Assembly: GCF_016863335.1 (NCBI RefSeq)
Contig: NZ_BOOR01000087.1
Location: 1 to 37,770 of the forward strand
DNA: 37,770 nt
From: Planotetraspora thailandica
GTDB lineage: Bacteria; Actinomycetota; Actinomycetes; Streptosporangiales; Streptosporangiaceae
Reading direction: 5' to 3'
Shown: piece by piece, positions 30,820 through 37,770 of the stretch
Layout of the letters: each line of letters begins with the position of its first letter
How positions within the stretch are numbered: position 1 is the stretch's first letter
The notes under the pieces: generated by a model
Databases searched by the model: none
Seen by the model: the letters and a program-made list of their open reading frames with translations, nothing else
Told to the model about the DNA's origin: nothing
Position numbers and translations under genes: made by a program

Positions 30820-30855
30820 CTCAGGTGAGGGCGCGTAACCGCGCCCGACCCTGAG
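30820..30855. terminator. Two-step hairpin between convergent genes
   Basis: CTCAGG / CCTGAG encloses GGGCGCG / CGCGCCC with a TAAC loop and matched 3-base internal gaps (13 pairs in all). It lies between the membrane-protein unit and the convergent histidine-kinase gene and probably serves both. Confidence 0.65.
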
Positions 30856-30910
30856 CGCGGCCGGCTCTGAGTGATGAGCTGATGGTGGAGAGCGAGCTCT
30901 CCCCGGCGGT

Positions 30911-32107
30911 TCATTTCCCCTCTATCAGCGGCAACCGGAGGACGAACCGGGCGCCGCAGGCGGAATCCTCGATACGCAGAGTTCCCCGGTGAGCGTGGGC
31001 GATGTCGCGGGAGATCGCGAGGCCGAGTCCGCTGCCGGTGGCGTCACGGCGGCGTCCGTCTTCCAGACGTACGAACCGCTCGAAAACTCGCTCACGGTCG
31101 GCCGATTCGATGCCGGCTCCGTCATCGGTCACTTCCACGACCGCTTGGCCGTGGGCGGAGGCGACCCATACGGTGACGCCGGTCTCGGCGTGCCGCCGCG
31201 CGTTGCTCAGCAGGTTGCTCAGCAGCCGGATCAACTGGGTCCGTGAGCCGTGCACCCATACATTCCCTGTCACCTCCGCGTGCACCGGCATAGTGGGGGC
31301 GGGTGTCCCCACCTCCTCCGTTACCAGTACTCCAAGGTCGATCGGCTCGTGCGGCGCATGCTCACCCCCATGCAGCCGGGCCAGTAGCAGCAGGTCCTCG
31401 ACGATCGCCTCGAGCCGGTCGGTGGTCGACAGGGCTCGCTGAATGGTGTCGCGAGGATTGACGTGATCGGGATAGAGCAGAGCCCCCTCCAGTTGCAACC
31501 GCAGGCCGGCGATCGGATTGCGGAGCTCGTGGGAAGTGGTGGAGGCCAGTTGGTACTGCTGCTCCATCGGGCGCAGCGACCGGCCCGTTATCCGCCACGT
31601 CATCCATCCCAACATGACGGTCATCAGAAGCGCGGCCGCCGCGATGACGTACTCGAGGTCGTGCGTCGCCAGAATCGACGGCTCTGCCGTGCCGGCGTAT
31701 ACGACAGGGGAATCCGCATTCGGTGAGATCCTGTCAGCCGTCAGCAGGACACACTGCCTGCCCGGGAGGCACTCGGTCCGCCGCTGCAAGCGGTTGCCGG
31801 GCTCCGGTCTGAACCTGCTGAGACGCGTCCGGCCCGTCTGAGGGCTGGAGTTCACGATCCTGCCCCGGGCGTCCACCACTTGAATGAGGTCGACGCCGGC
31901 GGAGGCGGGAATGGGATGCGGCAGATGCCCGCCCCGTACCTGCGCACTCCACCGGAGGACGATCTTCTCGGCATTGAGGAACGCTTCGTCTCGAACCCTG
32001 TAGCGGACCGCCAGATCCATGCTCGTGCCGACCACAACCACGATCACGAGGACGAGGAGCGTCACCACCGTCGTGTAGCGCACCTGAATGGAGCACAGTG
32101 ACGGCAT
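30911..32107 (-). CDS. Sensor histidine kinase without a HAMP domain, orphan
   Basis: I start at the ATG 32107 behind GGTGAAGCA (398 residues), because the first helix follows directly; upstream in-frame sequence is not family-like. Helix 1 (about 13-32), an extracytoplasmic sensor of about 115 residues with two cysteines (ECLPGRQC), and helix 2 (about 152-170) are followed almost at once by the H-box STTSHELRNPIAGLRLQLEG (His193). The HATPase domain has LLSNLLSNARRHA, DDGAGIESADRERVFERFVRLEDGRRR and GSGLGLAISR. The roughly 50-residue HAMP linker usual between helix 2 and the H-box is missing (LRPMEQQYQLA joins them). No response regulator lies nearby. Its kinase core is close to that of the divergent kinase at 32946-33929. 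Confidence 0.85.
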   Translation of the reverse strand: MPSLCSIQVRYTTVVTLLVLVIVVVVGTSMDLAVRYRVRDEAFLNAEKIVLRWSAQVRGGHLPHPIPASAGVDLIQVVDARGRIVNSSPQTGRTRLSRFRPEPGNRLQRRTECLPGRQCVLLTADRISPNADSPVVYAGTAEPSILATHDLEYVIAAAALLMTVMLGWMTWRITGRSLRPMEQQYQLASTTSHELRNPIAGLRLQLEGALLYPDHVNPRDTIQRALSTTDRLEAIVEDLLLLARLHGGEHAPHEPIDLGVLVTEEVGTPAPTMPVHAEVTGNVWVHGSRTQLIRLLSNLLSNARRHAETGVTVWVASAHGQAVVEVTDDGAGIESADRERVFERFVRLEDGRRRDATGSGLGLAISRDIAHAHRGTLRIEDSACGARFVLRLPLIEGK

Positions 32108-32200
32108 TGCTTCACCGTTTCCCGCGCGGCCGACCAGCTCTTTTGACACCTGGCATCGACGGATCGCGCCTGGTCGAGCAGTCGCTGCACTGACCCAAAT

Positions 32201-32216
32201 TGGACGATTTCGTCCA
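32201..32216. promoter_or_regulatory. Operator TGGACGA-TT-TCGTCCA (copy 1)
   Basis: A perfect palindrome with 7-base arms lies 94-109 bases upstream of the kinase start at 32107 and just after the TetR-like gene's end. It has the same arms as copy 2, so the kinase and the TetR gene were probably controlled by one regulator. Confidence 0.65.
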
Positions 32217-32241
32217 CTCAATCCAAAGTTGCCCGAACTTG

Positions 32242-32676
32242 TCAAGTCGGGATGTCAAGAACCCGGAGCCGCTGGTGATCTGTCCTCATGTGACCCTTGG
32301 CCGAGCTCGGCGCCATGTCGAGGGCGAGTGCGAAGGGCTGTGCATCCTGCGTCGTCCCGGCGAGCAGATATCCGCCCTGTATCGCGGCGATGACTCCGAC
32401 GGCGAGTTCCTCCGCGGTGACCTCGGGGTCCACTTCGCCGTTTTCCTGCATTCGAGCCAGGCCGCTCGCCAAAGTGTCTCTCCAGGAATCAAAGGCGGCC
32501 GCCAGTAGGCGGTGAGCGCTGCCGGACCGTCCGCCGAGTTCATTGGCCGGCGAGCCGAGCGGGCATCGGTAGGTCCCCTCGTCGTCGTGTGGGCCTGCGA
32601 CCAGCGCGTTTTCGCGAGTGGCTGCGCCGCGCGCGGTAAGTCGCGAAGGATCTTTCCCCGTCCCTCGGCTGGACAC
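32242..32676 (-). pseudogene. TetR/AcrR-family regulator lacking its DNA-binding domain
   Basis: From the GTG at 32676 (AGGTAGGG upstream) the frame encodes 144 residues: SSRGTGKDPSRLTARGAATREN, the usual first residues of a TetR regulator. It then jumps to the C-terminal ligand/dimer domain TYRCPLGSPANELGGRSG..., AFDSWRDTLASGLARMQENGEVDPEVTAEELAVGVIAAIQGGYLLA. The helix-turn-helix segment expected between (IVxAAxxLxxxxGxxxTSLxDVxxxxGxSKSxLYHHF, roughly 55 residues) is absent, and GPHDDEG sits at the junction. The product could still dimerise or bind ligand but should not bind DNA. The deletion is in frame, so it may be expressed; a sequencing artefact is unlikely. Confidence 0.7.
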
Positions 32677-32732
32677 ATTTAGTAACCCTACCTTTCTGGT
32701 GCGTGAACCGGCTGGCCCCTCGAAGACTTGAC

Positions 32733-32771
32733 AATCTGCGCTTGTATACACAAACTGGACGAACTCGTCCA
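32733..32771 (-). promoter_or_regulatory. Promoter and operator TGGACGA-AC-TCGTCCA (copy 2) of the TetR-like gene
   Basis: The palindrome at 32756-32771 has the same 7-base arms as copy 1. On the minus strand its outer arm gives TGGACG, followed after exactly 17 bases by TATACA: a plausible -35/-10 pair with the operator covering the -35. This is classic placement for TetR autorepression of the gene starting at 32676. Confidence 0.6.
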
Positions 32772-32945
32772 TTTCCGGGTGGCGGGGCCTCCGTGCCGGC
32801 ACTCCAGATGGAAGCCGTTCGCGAACTGGTCAGCCTGAGAGGTCGCCCTCACTGCGGCGCGTGACAGTCGAGCGCCGGCCGATCACCCGTCAGCTATGTC
32901 ATCAACCGCCGGGCAGCGCACTGCGTAGCGGATGGGAGCGCGGAC

Positions 32946-33929
32946 ATGAGAAGGGCCTTCGGTCGCGGGCCCGGGGCCGCATGTCTCGATGCCGGCTCTA
33001 CTGGAGCGGGCCGACGCCGCCTGCTCCGACTGGTGGCTCTCCGGGCTTTTTGCATCGTGGTTCCGCTGGCGTGGATCAGGTTGCAGGTGCGGGGCCGGGC
33101 CCTGAACTCGATCTCGGCCATCCGCGCCGAACTGGCCGCCCTCGACGTCGGTGACCTGTCCGGCCGCTTACCCGAGACGCAGGGGCACGGCGAGATCGTA
33201 CGGCTCGCCGCAGCCGTCAACACCCTCCTTGGCCGGCTGGAGCAGGCCGAGAAGCGCGCGGAGCGAGCGCTCGACCAGCAACGGCAGTTCGCCCTGGACG
33301 CCTCACACGAATTGCGTACTCCTCTGGCGGGGCTGCGCCTGCAACTGGAAGACGCCCAGATGAATCCAGACGACACCGACCTGCGGAACCTTCTTGAACA
33401 CGCTCTCCGTGATCTGGGCCGAGTGCAAAGCATCATCGCTGATCTGCTCCTGCTGGCCAGGCTGGGGACAGCCGCCCAGGCCACGATGGAGCAGGTAGAC
33501 CTCACGGCACTGGTCCGGGAGCTGACCGCCCACCGCGAGGGAGAGCAGGAGATACAGCTTCACCTCGACCCCGAGGTGACGGTCGATGCCGTCCCATCTC
33601 ACGTCACCCGAATGCTCACCAATCTGCTCGACAACGCCCACCGACACGCCGCAGGGACGATACGGATCGACCTGCGCCGTGCAGGCGACAGCGCCGAACT
33701 GGCCATCGCCGACGACGGGGAGGGCATCGCCCCAACCGACCGTGAGCGGATCTTCCACCGCTTCGTCCGGCTGGACTCAGCCCGTAGCCGTGACTGCGGA
33801 GGCACCGGCCTCGGCCTGGCCATCGCCCACGACATCGCCTTCGCCCACAACGGCAGCCTCCACGTGGAAGACTCCGCTTCGGGTGGCGCGTGCTTCGTCC
33901 TGCGGATGCCCCTGGTCACGAACGACTGA
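32946..33929 (+). CDS. Histidine kinase with truncated sensor region, orphan
   Basis: This 327-residue protein begins with an odd basic stretch and one poor hydrophobic segment (LRLVALRAFCIVVPLAWI, about 26-43). A HAMP domain (about 50-100; ISAIRAELAALDVGDLSGRLPETQGHGEIVRLAAAVNTLLGRLE), HisKA with His121 in DASHELRTPLAGLRLQLED, and HATPase motifs LLDNAHRHA, DDGEGIAPTDRERIFHRFVRLDSARSRD and GTGLGLAIAHDIA follow. The first helix and extracytoplasmic sensor normal for this class are missing, so the gene probably lost its 5' part or was fused to new upstream sequence. No response regulator is adjacent. It is related to, and divergent from, the kinase at 30911-32107. Confidence 0.8.
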   Translation: MRRAFGRGPGAACLDAGSTGAGRRRLLRLVALRAFCIVVPLAWIRLQVRGRALNSISAIRAELAALDVGDLSGRLPETQGHGEIVRLAAAVNTLLGRLEQAEKRAERALDQQRQFALDASHELRTPLAGLRLQLEDAQMNPDDTDLRNLLEHALRDLGRVQSIIADLLLLARLGTAAQATMEQVDLTALVRELTAHREGEQEIQLHLDPEVTVDAVPSHVTRMLTNLLDNAHRHAAGTIRIDLRRAGDSAELAIADDGEGIAPTDRERIFHRFVRLDSARSRDCGGTGLGLAIAHDIAFAHNGSLHVEDSASGGACFVLRMPLVTND

Positions 33930-33941
33930 AGGATCCCATGT

Positions 33942-34829
33942 TCAGGCGATGCCCCTCGAGTGGGCGCGGAAGGCGGCCGGGGTCTCACCGGTTCGCTGCC
34001 GGAAGAATTTGGTGAAGACCGTGGCCTCCGAGAAGCCGAGCCGCTCACCGACGGTCGCGACCGCCAGGTCGGTGTGCACGAGCCGGCGCTTGGCCTCGAG
34101 GAGGACTCGATCGTTGATGAAACGCTTAGCGCCGCAACCGGCGGCCGCTCGTGTCGCGCGGGTGAGGGTGCGGACGCTGTAACCCAGGTCCCTGGCGAAG
34201 TCCTCCACGCGGCGGGTTCGAACGAAGTCGCGATCCACCGCGCTCTGGAAGCGGCGGAACGCCTCCGTCACGTCCGCACCGTCGTGGTCCACGCCGCCGT
34301 GTGCCTGTGTCAGACGCAGAACCAGGACGGCCAGCAGATGCCGTAGCACCTCCACGTGCACTTCGAGCGAGGGGCAGGCCTGGCTGCGGTACTCGCTTTC
34401 CAGCAGATCCAGGACGCCGTGTACGGCCCGGTCCGTGCCCTCAGGGATCAGCGGCCGTTGCCAGGATGACTGGTCGACGCGCGCGACCTCCACGGTGCCA
34501 GGGCTCAAGAAGCTGCGCTCGAAGAGGACGACGGTGCCTTCGGCCGCGGTGAGGTCGGAGCGGAACTGCTGGATCTGACCAGGACGAGACCACATCCACG
34601 CGCCTTCGATCAGCACGTGCTCGGTGAAGTCCACCGAATAGCGCAGGGTGCCTGATCGCACGGTGATGAGCTCGTGAAAAGCCAACCGCTTGGGCGCGTA
34701 CAGGTCGACATCGTGACTGCGAGCGCGGGCAGGCAGGCCGACGAAGTCGACCACTTCCACGCCCGGCGGAGCTCCGACCGAAGCCCTGTACGGGACGTCC
34801 GTAACGACGATGTGTCCGTTTCTGTCCAT
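33942..34829 (-). CDS. AraC-family regulator, probable controller of the decarboxylase operon
   Basis: From the ATG at 34829 with GGAGAC upstream this is 295 residues. The N-terminal half is a cupin-like effector domain (HELITVRSGTLRYSVDFTEHVLIEGAWMWSRPGQIQQF). The C-terminus has two helix-turn-helix units (RRVEDFARDLGYSVRTLTRATRAAAG, VATVGERLGFSEATVFTKFFRQRTGETPAAFRAH). It is divergent from the UbiX-UbiD::D-GMC operon with a 175-base spacer that contains a repeated GCGGTGTCC motif, so it most likely activates or represses that operon in response to an aromatic acid (inference). Confidence 0.88.
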   Translation of the reverse strand: MDRNGHIVVTDVPYRASVGAPPGVEVVDFVGLPARARSHDVDLYAPKRLAFHELITVRSGTLRYSVDFTEHVLIEGAWMWSRPGQIQQFRSDLTAAEGTVVLFERSFLSPGTVEVARVDQSSWQRPLIPEGTDRAVHGVLDLLESEYRSQACPSLEVHVEVLRHLLAVLVLRLTQAHGGVDHDGADVTEAFRRFQSAVDRDFVRTRRVEDFARDLGYSVRTLTRATRAAAGCGAKRFINDRVLLEAKRRLVHTDLAVATVGERLGFSEATVFTKFFRQRTGETPAAFRAHSRGIA

Positions 34830-34939
34830 GGTATGTCTCCAGCGTACAACTTCGGAGCGCCCGAACGCGGTTATCGTTGGCGCAAAGGAGCTGGTCAGAG
34901 GCATGCGAAGCATCGATGGCCGCCGGACCGCGCGACGAT

Positions 34940-34983
34940 GCGGTGTCCGAAAAAGCTCTCACCATCCACGCGGTGTCCACCGC
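34940..34983. promoter_or_regulatory. Direct repeat GCGGTGTCC x2 with a palindrome, upstream of the decarboxylase operon
   Basis: GCGGTGTCC occurs at 34940-34948 and 34970-34978, 30 bases apart. The second copy is part of the palindrome GCGGTG-TC-CACCGC (34970-34983), 22-35 bases before the UbiX-like start. This is a candidate binding site for the divergent AraC regulator. Confidence 0.4.
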
Positions 34984-35004
34984 GAATCGAGAGGGTTGAC
35001 CATC

Positions 35005-35595
35005 GTGCGACTGATCGTGGGCATGACAGGCGCGACGGGTGCGGCGATCGGCATCCGGTTGCTGGAGAACCTGGCCGACCTGCCGGAAGTGGAGACCCAC
35101 CTGGTCCTCAGCCGCTGGGCGCGGACCACCATCGAGCTGGAAACCGGTCGCACGGTCGGCGAGGTCAGCGCGCTCGCCGATGTCGCCTACCAGCCCGAGG
35201 ACCAGGGGGCGCCGATCTCCTCGGGCTCGTTCAAGACCGACGGCATGGTGATCGCACCGTGCTCGATGAAGACCCTGGCCGGGATCCGCGCCGGGTACGC
35301 CGACGGGCTGATCGCCCGCTCCGCCGACGTGGCCCTCAAGGAGCGGCGCAGGCTCGTGCTCGTCCCTCGCGAGACGCCGCTGAGCGAGATCCACCTGGAG
35401 AACATGCTCGCGCTCAGCCGCCGGGGGGCTCAGGTGGTGCCGCCCATGCTGGCCTTCTACAACCACCCTCGTTCGGTCGACGACATCGTGGACCACATCA
35501 CGGCACGGGTCCTCGACCAGTTCGATCTGCCTGCGCCTCGCGCCCGGCGATGGGAGGGCATGCGCGCCGCCCGCGGGCTGCGCCTCACTCCCTGA
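35005..35595 (+). CDS. UbiX/Pad1-type flavin prenyltransferase (decarboxylase subunit B)
   Basis: The GTG at 35005 behind GAGAGGG gives 196 residues, the usual family length. Family signatures are visible: VGMTGATGAAIGIRLLENL at the N-terminus (flavin phosphate binding), SSGSFKTDGMVIAPCSMKTLAGIRAGYADGLIARSADVALKERRRLVLVPRETPLSEIHLENML and PPMLAFYNHP. These enzymes prenylate FMN to make the cofactor that UbiD-type decarboxylases need. It lies 47 bases before the UbiD gene and matches subunit B of hydroxyarylic-acid decarboxylases (EcdB/VdcB/ShdB). Confidence 0.93.
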   Translation: MRLIVGMTGATGAAIGIRLLENLADLPEVETHLVLSRWARTTIELETGRTVGEVSALADVAYQPEDQGAPISSGSFKTDGMVIAPCSMKTLAGIRAGYADGLIARSADVALKERRRLVLVPRETPLSEIHLENMLALSRRGAQVVPPMLAFYNHPRSVDDIVDHITARVLDQFDLPAPRARRWEGMRAARGLRLTP

Positions 35596-35642
35596 CCCGC
35601 ACTCCCGCGTACCGATCGTCCGATCTGCGAAAGGAACCCGTC

Positions 35643-37346
35643 ATGGCCTACGACGACCTGCGGAGTTTTCTCGACGCCCTCGACAAGGAAGGGCAACTCC
35701 TGCGCATCAACGAGGAGGTGATGCCGGAGCCGGACATCGCCGCCGCGGCGAACGCCGTACCGCGCCTCGGCGACGCGGCCCCCGCCCTTTACTTCGACAA
35801 CGTCGCCGGCTTCACCGGCGCGAAGATCGCGATGAACGTGCACGGCTCGTGGGCCAATCACGCGCTCGCCCTGGACCTGCCCAAGGAGACCGGCACCAGA
35901 GAACAGGTCGAGGAGTTCACCAGGCGCTGGGCGGACTTCCCCGTCGAGCCCGAGGAGCGGGAGAACCCGCCATGGGCCGAGAACACTCTGGAAGGCGACG
36001 ACGTCGACATCTTCACGGTGCTCCCGCTGTTGCGCTTGAACGACGGCGACGGCGGCTTCTACATCGACAAGGCCGCGGTCATCTCGAAGGATCCCGACGA
36101 CCCGGACAACAGCGACAAGCAGAACGTCGGCATCTACCGGATGCAGGTCAAAGGCAAGGCGACCCTGGCCCTGCATCCGGTGCCGATGCACGACATCGCC
36201 CTGCACCTGCGCAAGGCGGAGGAGAGGCGCGAGGACCTCCCCGTCGCCATCGCCGTCGGAAACGACCCGGTCATCTCCATCGTTGCCTCCACCCCCATGA
36301 GGTACGACGAGAACGAGTACGGCCTGGCCGGCGCGCTGCGAGGTGCGCCCGCCCCGATCAGCAGGGCGCCGCTCACCGGACTGCCTGTGCCATGGGGATC
36401 AGAAGTGATCATCGAGGGCGTCGTCGAGGGCCGCAGGCGTGAGATCGAAGGGCCGTTCGGCGAGTTCACGGGGCACTACTCCGGCGGTCGCGAAGTGCCT
36501 CTCATCCGCATCGACAAGATCTCGTACCGCACGAATCCCGTCTTCGAGCACCTCTACCTCGGCATGCCATGGACCGAGATCGACTACCTGATGGCCGCCA
36601 ACACGTGCGTGCCGCTGTACACGCAGCTCAAGGCCGACTTCCCCGAGGTTCAGGCGGTGAACGCGCTTTACACCCACGGACTGGTCGTCATCGTGTCCAC
36701 GAAGAAGCGGTACGGCGGGTTCGCCAAGGCCGTCGGCATGCGCCTTCTGACCACCCCGCACGGCCTCGGCTACGCCGCCACCGTGATCGTGGTGGACGAG
36801 GACGTCAATCCCTTCGATCTGCCCCAGGTCATGTGGGCGCTGTCGACCAAGATGAACCCGGCCGACGACCTGGTCATCGTGCCGAATCTGTCCGTCATAG
36901 CACTGGATCCCGCTGCCCGCACGCCCGGCGTCATCGACAAGTTGATCATCGACGCGACCACACCCGTGGCGCCGGACAGCCGCGGCAGCCATGGCACTCA
37001 GGTGCGTGACCTGCCCGAGACCGGGGAGTGGCTCATCAAACTGCAGCAGCTGGCGACCGGCCGCGATGCCGCCGCCCCGGGTACGGAGCGTCACACACCA
37101 GTTGCGGACACAAGTCACAGCTCGACCTGCCCGCGCTGCGCTCACGGGACCGTCGAGAAGCTCTTCACCTCGCCGGTTCCCGGTGCCTGGGACGTTCTGC
37201 GGTGCCCGCAGTGCCTTTACATGTGGCGCACCAGCGAACCCGCTCGGCGGACCCGGCGTGATGCCTATCCGGAGGCGTTCAGGGTGACCGTCGAGGACAT
37301 CCGCAACGCCAACGAGATGCCGATCATCCCGCCGACGCGGGCGTGA
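35643..37346 (+). CDS. UbiD-type hydroxyarylic acid decarboxylase, subunit C fused to subunit D
   Basis: The ATG at 35643 behind AAAGGAACC gives 567 residues. Residues 1-475 are a UbiD-family decarboxylase. Arg166 in IYRMQVKG and Glu269/Glu274 in EGPFGEFTG have the spacing of the Arg/Glu/Glu catalytic set of Fdc1, and EVQAVNALYTH and VVDEDVNPFDLPQVMWAL are typical of the non-oxidative 4-hydroxybenzoate/vanillate/salicylate branch. After a variable linker, residues about 494-567 (CPRC...RCPQCLYMWRTSEPARRTRRDAYPEAFRV...MPIIPP) match the separate 75-80-residue subunit D (VdcD/EcdD) of those enzymes, with a four-cysteine zinc-ribbon-like site. The reaction would be reversible decarboxylation of a hydroxybenzoate-type acid using prenylated FMN. 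The exact substrate is not readable. Confidence 0.92.
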   Translation: MAYDDLRSFLDALDKEGQLLRINEEVMPEPDIAAAANAVPRLGDAAPALYFDNVAGFTGAKIAMNVHGSWANHALALDLPKETGTREQVEEFTRRWADFPVEPEERENPPWAENTLEGDDVDIFTVLPLLRLNDGDGGFYIDKAAVISKDPDDPDNSDKQNVGIYRMQVKGKATLALHPVPMHDIALHLRKAEERREDLPVAIAVGNDPVISIVASTPMRYDENEYGLAGALRGAPAPISRAPLTGLPVPWGSEVIIEGVVEGRRREIEGPFGEFTGHYSGGREVPLIRIDKISYRTNPVFEHLYLGMPWTEIDYLMAANTCVPLYTQLKADFPEVQAVNALYTHGLVVIVSTKKRYGGFAKAVGMRLLTTPHGLGYAATVIVVDEDVNPFDLPQVMWALSTKMNPADDLVIVPNLSVIALDPAARTPGVIDKLIIDATTPVAPDSRGSHGTQVRDLPETGEWLIKLQQLATGRDAAAPGTERHTPVADTSHSSTCPRCAHGTVEKLFTSPVPGAWDVLRCPQCLYMWRTSEPARRTRRDAYPEAFRVTVEDIRNANEMPIIPPTRA

Positions 37347-37379
37347 CCATTCGAAACAACCATGGACTCGGGGGACACC

Positions 37380-37770
37380 ATGAGATCTGCGACGCACGGT
37401 CACGACTTCATCGTGGTCGGCGGCGGCACCGCCGGATGCGTGCTCGCCGCCCGCTTGTCGGAGCGCGACGACACACGCGTCCTTCTGCTCGAGGCCGGCG
37501 ACGGGCAGCCGCCGGAAGCCCTGGCCACGCCACCCGCCTGGCCGACGCTGCTGAGGAGCCCGGCCTGCTGGGGCGACTTCACGATCGAACAGGCGGCCAC
37601 CGGCACGTCCGTTCTCCTGCCGCGCGGACGCGGGCTCGGCGGGTCGTCCTCGATCAATGGCATGATCTTCGCCCGCGGGCATCGGTCCAGCTACGACGCC
37701 TGGCAGGTGGAAGGGTGGAGCTTCGACGACCTGCTGCCCTACTTCAAACGCACGGAGAACGCACTAGTGG
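37380..37770 (+). CDS. GMC-family FAD oxidoreductase, C-terminus cut by window edge
   Basis: The ATG at 37380 behind CGGGGGA opens a frame running off the right edge (130 codons seen). An in-frame ATG at 37362 lacks a ribosome site. The dinucleotide motif FIVVGGGTAGCVLAARLSE with VLLLEAG and the GMC signature PRGRGLGGSSSINGMIFARG are both present. It follows the decarboxylase by 33 bases, so it belongs to the same operon. GMC enzymes oxidise alcohols such as choline or aryl alcohols, so an aromatic alcohol feeding the decarboxylase pathway is plausible (inference). Confidence 0.92.
   Translation, partial: MRSATHGHDFIVVGGGTAGCVLAARLSERDDTRVLLLEAGDGQPPEALATPPAWPTLLRSPACWGDFTIEQAATGTSVLLPRGRGLGGSSSINGMIFARGHRSSYDAWQVEGWSFDDLLPYFKRTENALV

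Noticed and set aside
32736-32747. TTGACA...TATACA on the plus strand as a promoter
   Set aside because: The spacing is only 11 bases; the minus-strand pair TGGACG-N17-TATACA fits much better and faces a gene.

Overview
The window is high-GC DNA with dense, mostly back-to-back coding and GTG/ATG starts behind GGAGG-type ribosome sites. AfsR-type (SARP) regulation, an ECF41 sigma factor with a fused SnoaL-like domain, and a sugar importer without its own ATPase all point to a filamentous actinobacterium, perhaps a Streptosporangiales-type genome (inference; no rRNA or marker gene is present). No tRNA, rRNA, CRISPR array or intact mobile element was seen.

Layout. 1-3400: a secreted phosphodiester-glycosidase-like protein (minus strand, cut by the left edge), then a HAD hydrolase ending in a strong terminator. 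3464-11458: a high-affinity potassium operon, tiny ORF-kdpF-kdpA-tiny ORF-kdpB-kdpC-kdpD(N)-kdpD(C)-kdpE. Almost every junction is a stop/start overlap, and KdpD is split into two polypeptides at a domain border. 11503-12263: a second, convergent kdpE preceded by what looks like the last codons of a deleted second kdpD. 12374-14966: a DrrAB/NodIJ-type ABC exporter. 15231-19866: a SARP/NB-ARC/TPR regulator, an unannotated 47-residue secreted peptide with two GDPSQW motifs, and an FAD monooxygenase, closed by a strong terminator. This is the most novel-looking unit. Its order resembles afsR-afsS, but the small product carries a signal peptide.

19986-26576: a carbohydrate locus with an AraC regulator, a GH97 glycosidase carrying an NPCBM domain, a solute-binding lipoprotein and two permeases. 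The import ATPase is absent and is presumably shared from elsewhere. 26577-27683: about 1.1 kb without an intact gene, holding a decayed IS256-type transposase and a palindrome-rich low-GC patch. 27684-30855: a lipoprotein, a methyltransferase, and an ECF41 sigma factor divergent from a small membrane protein. Two mirror-image promoters of the ECF41 type lie between the last two.

30911-33929: a zone of apparent decay. A TetR-family gene that has lost its DNA-binding domain sits between two divergent, related histidine kinases. One lacks a HAMP domain, the other lacks its sensor, and neither has a response regulator beside it. Two copies of one perfect operator (TGGACGA-N2-TCGTCCA) lie there. 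33942-37770: an AraC regulator divergent from a hydroxyarylic-acid decarboxylase operon, in which the UbiD-type catalytic subunit is fused to the small zinc-ribbon subunit D. A GMC oxidoreductase cut by the right edge follows.
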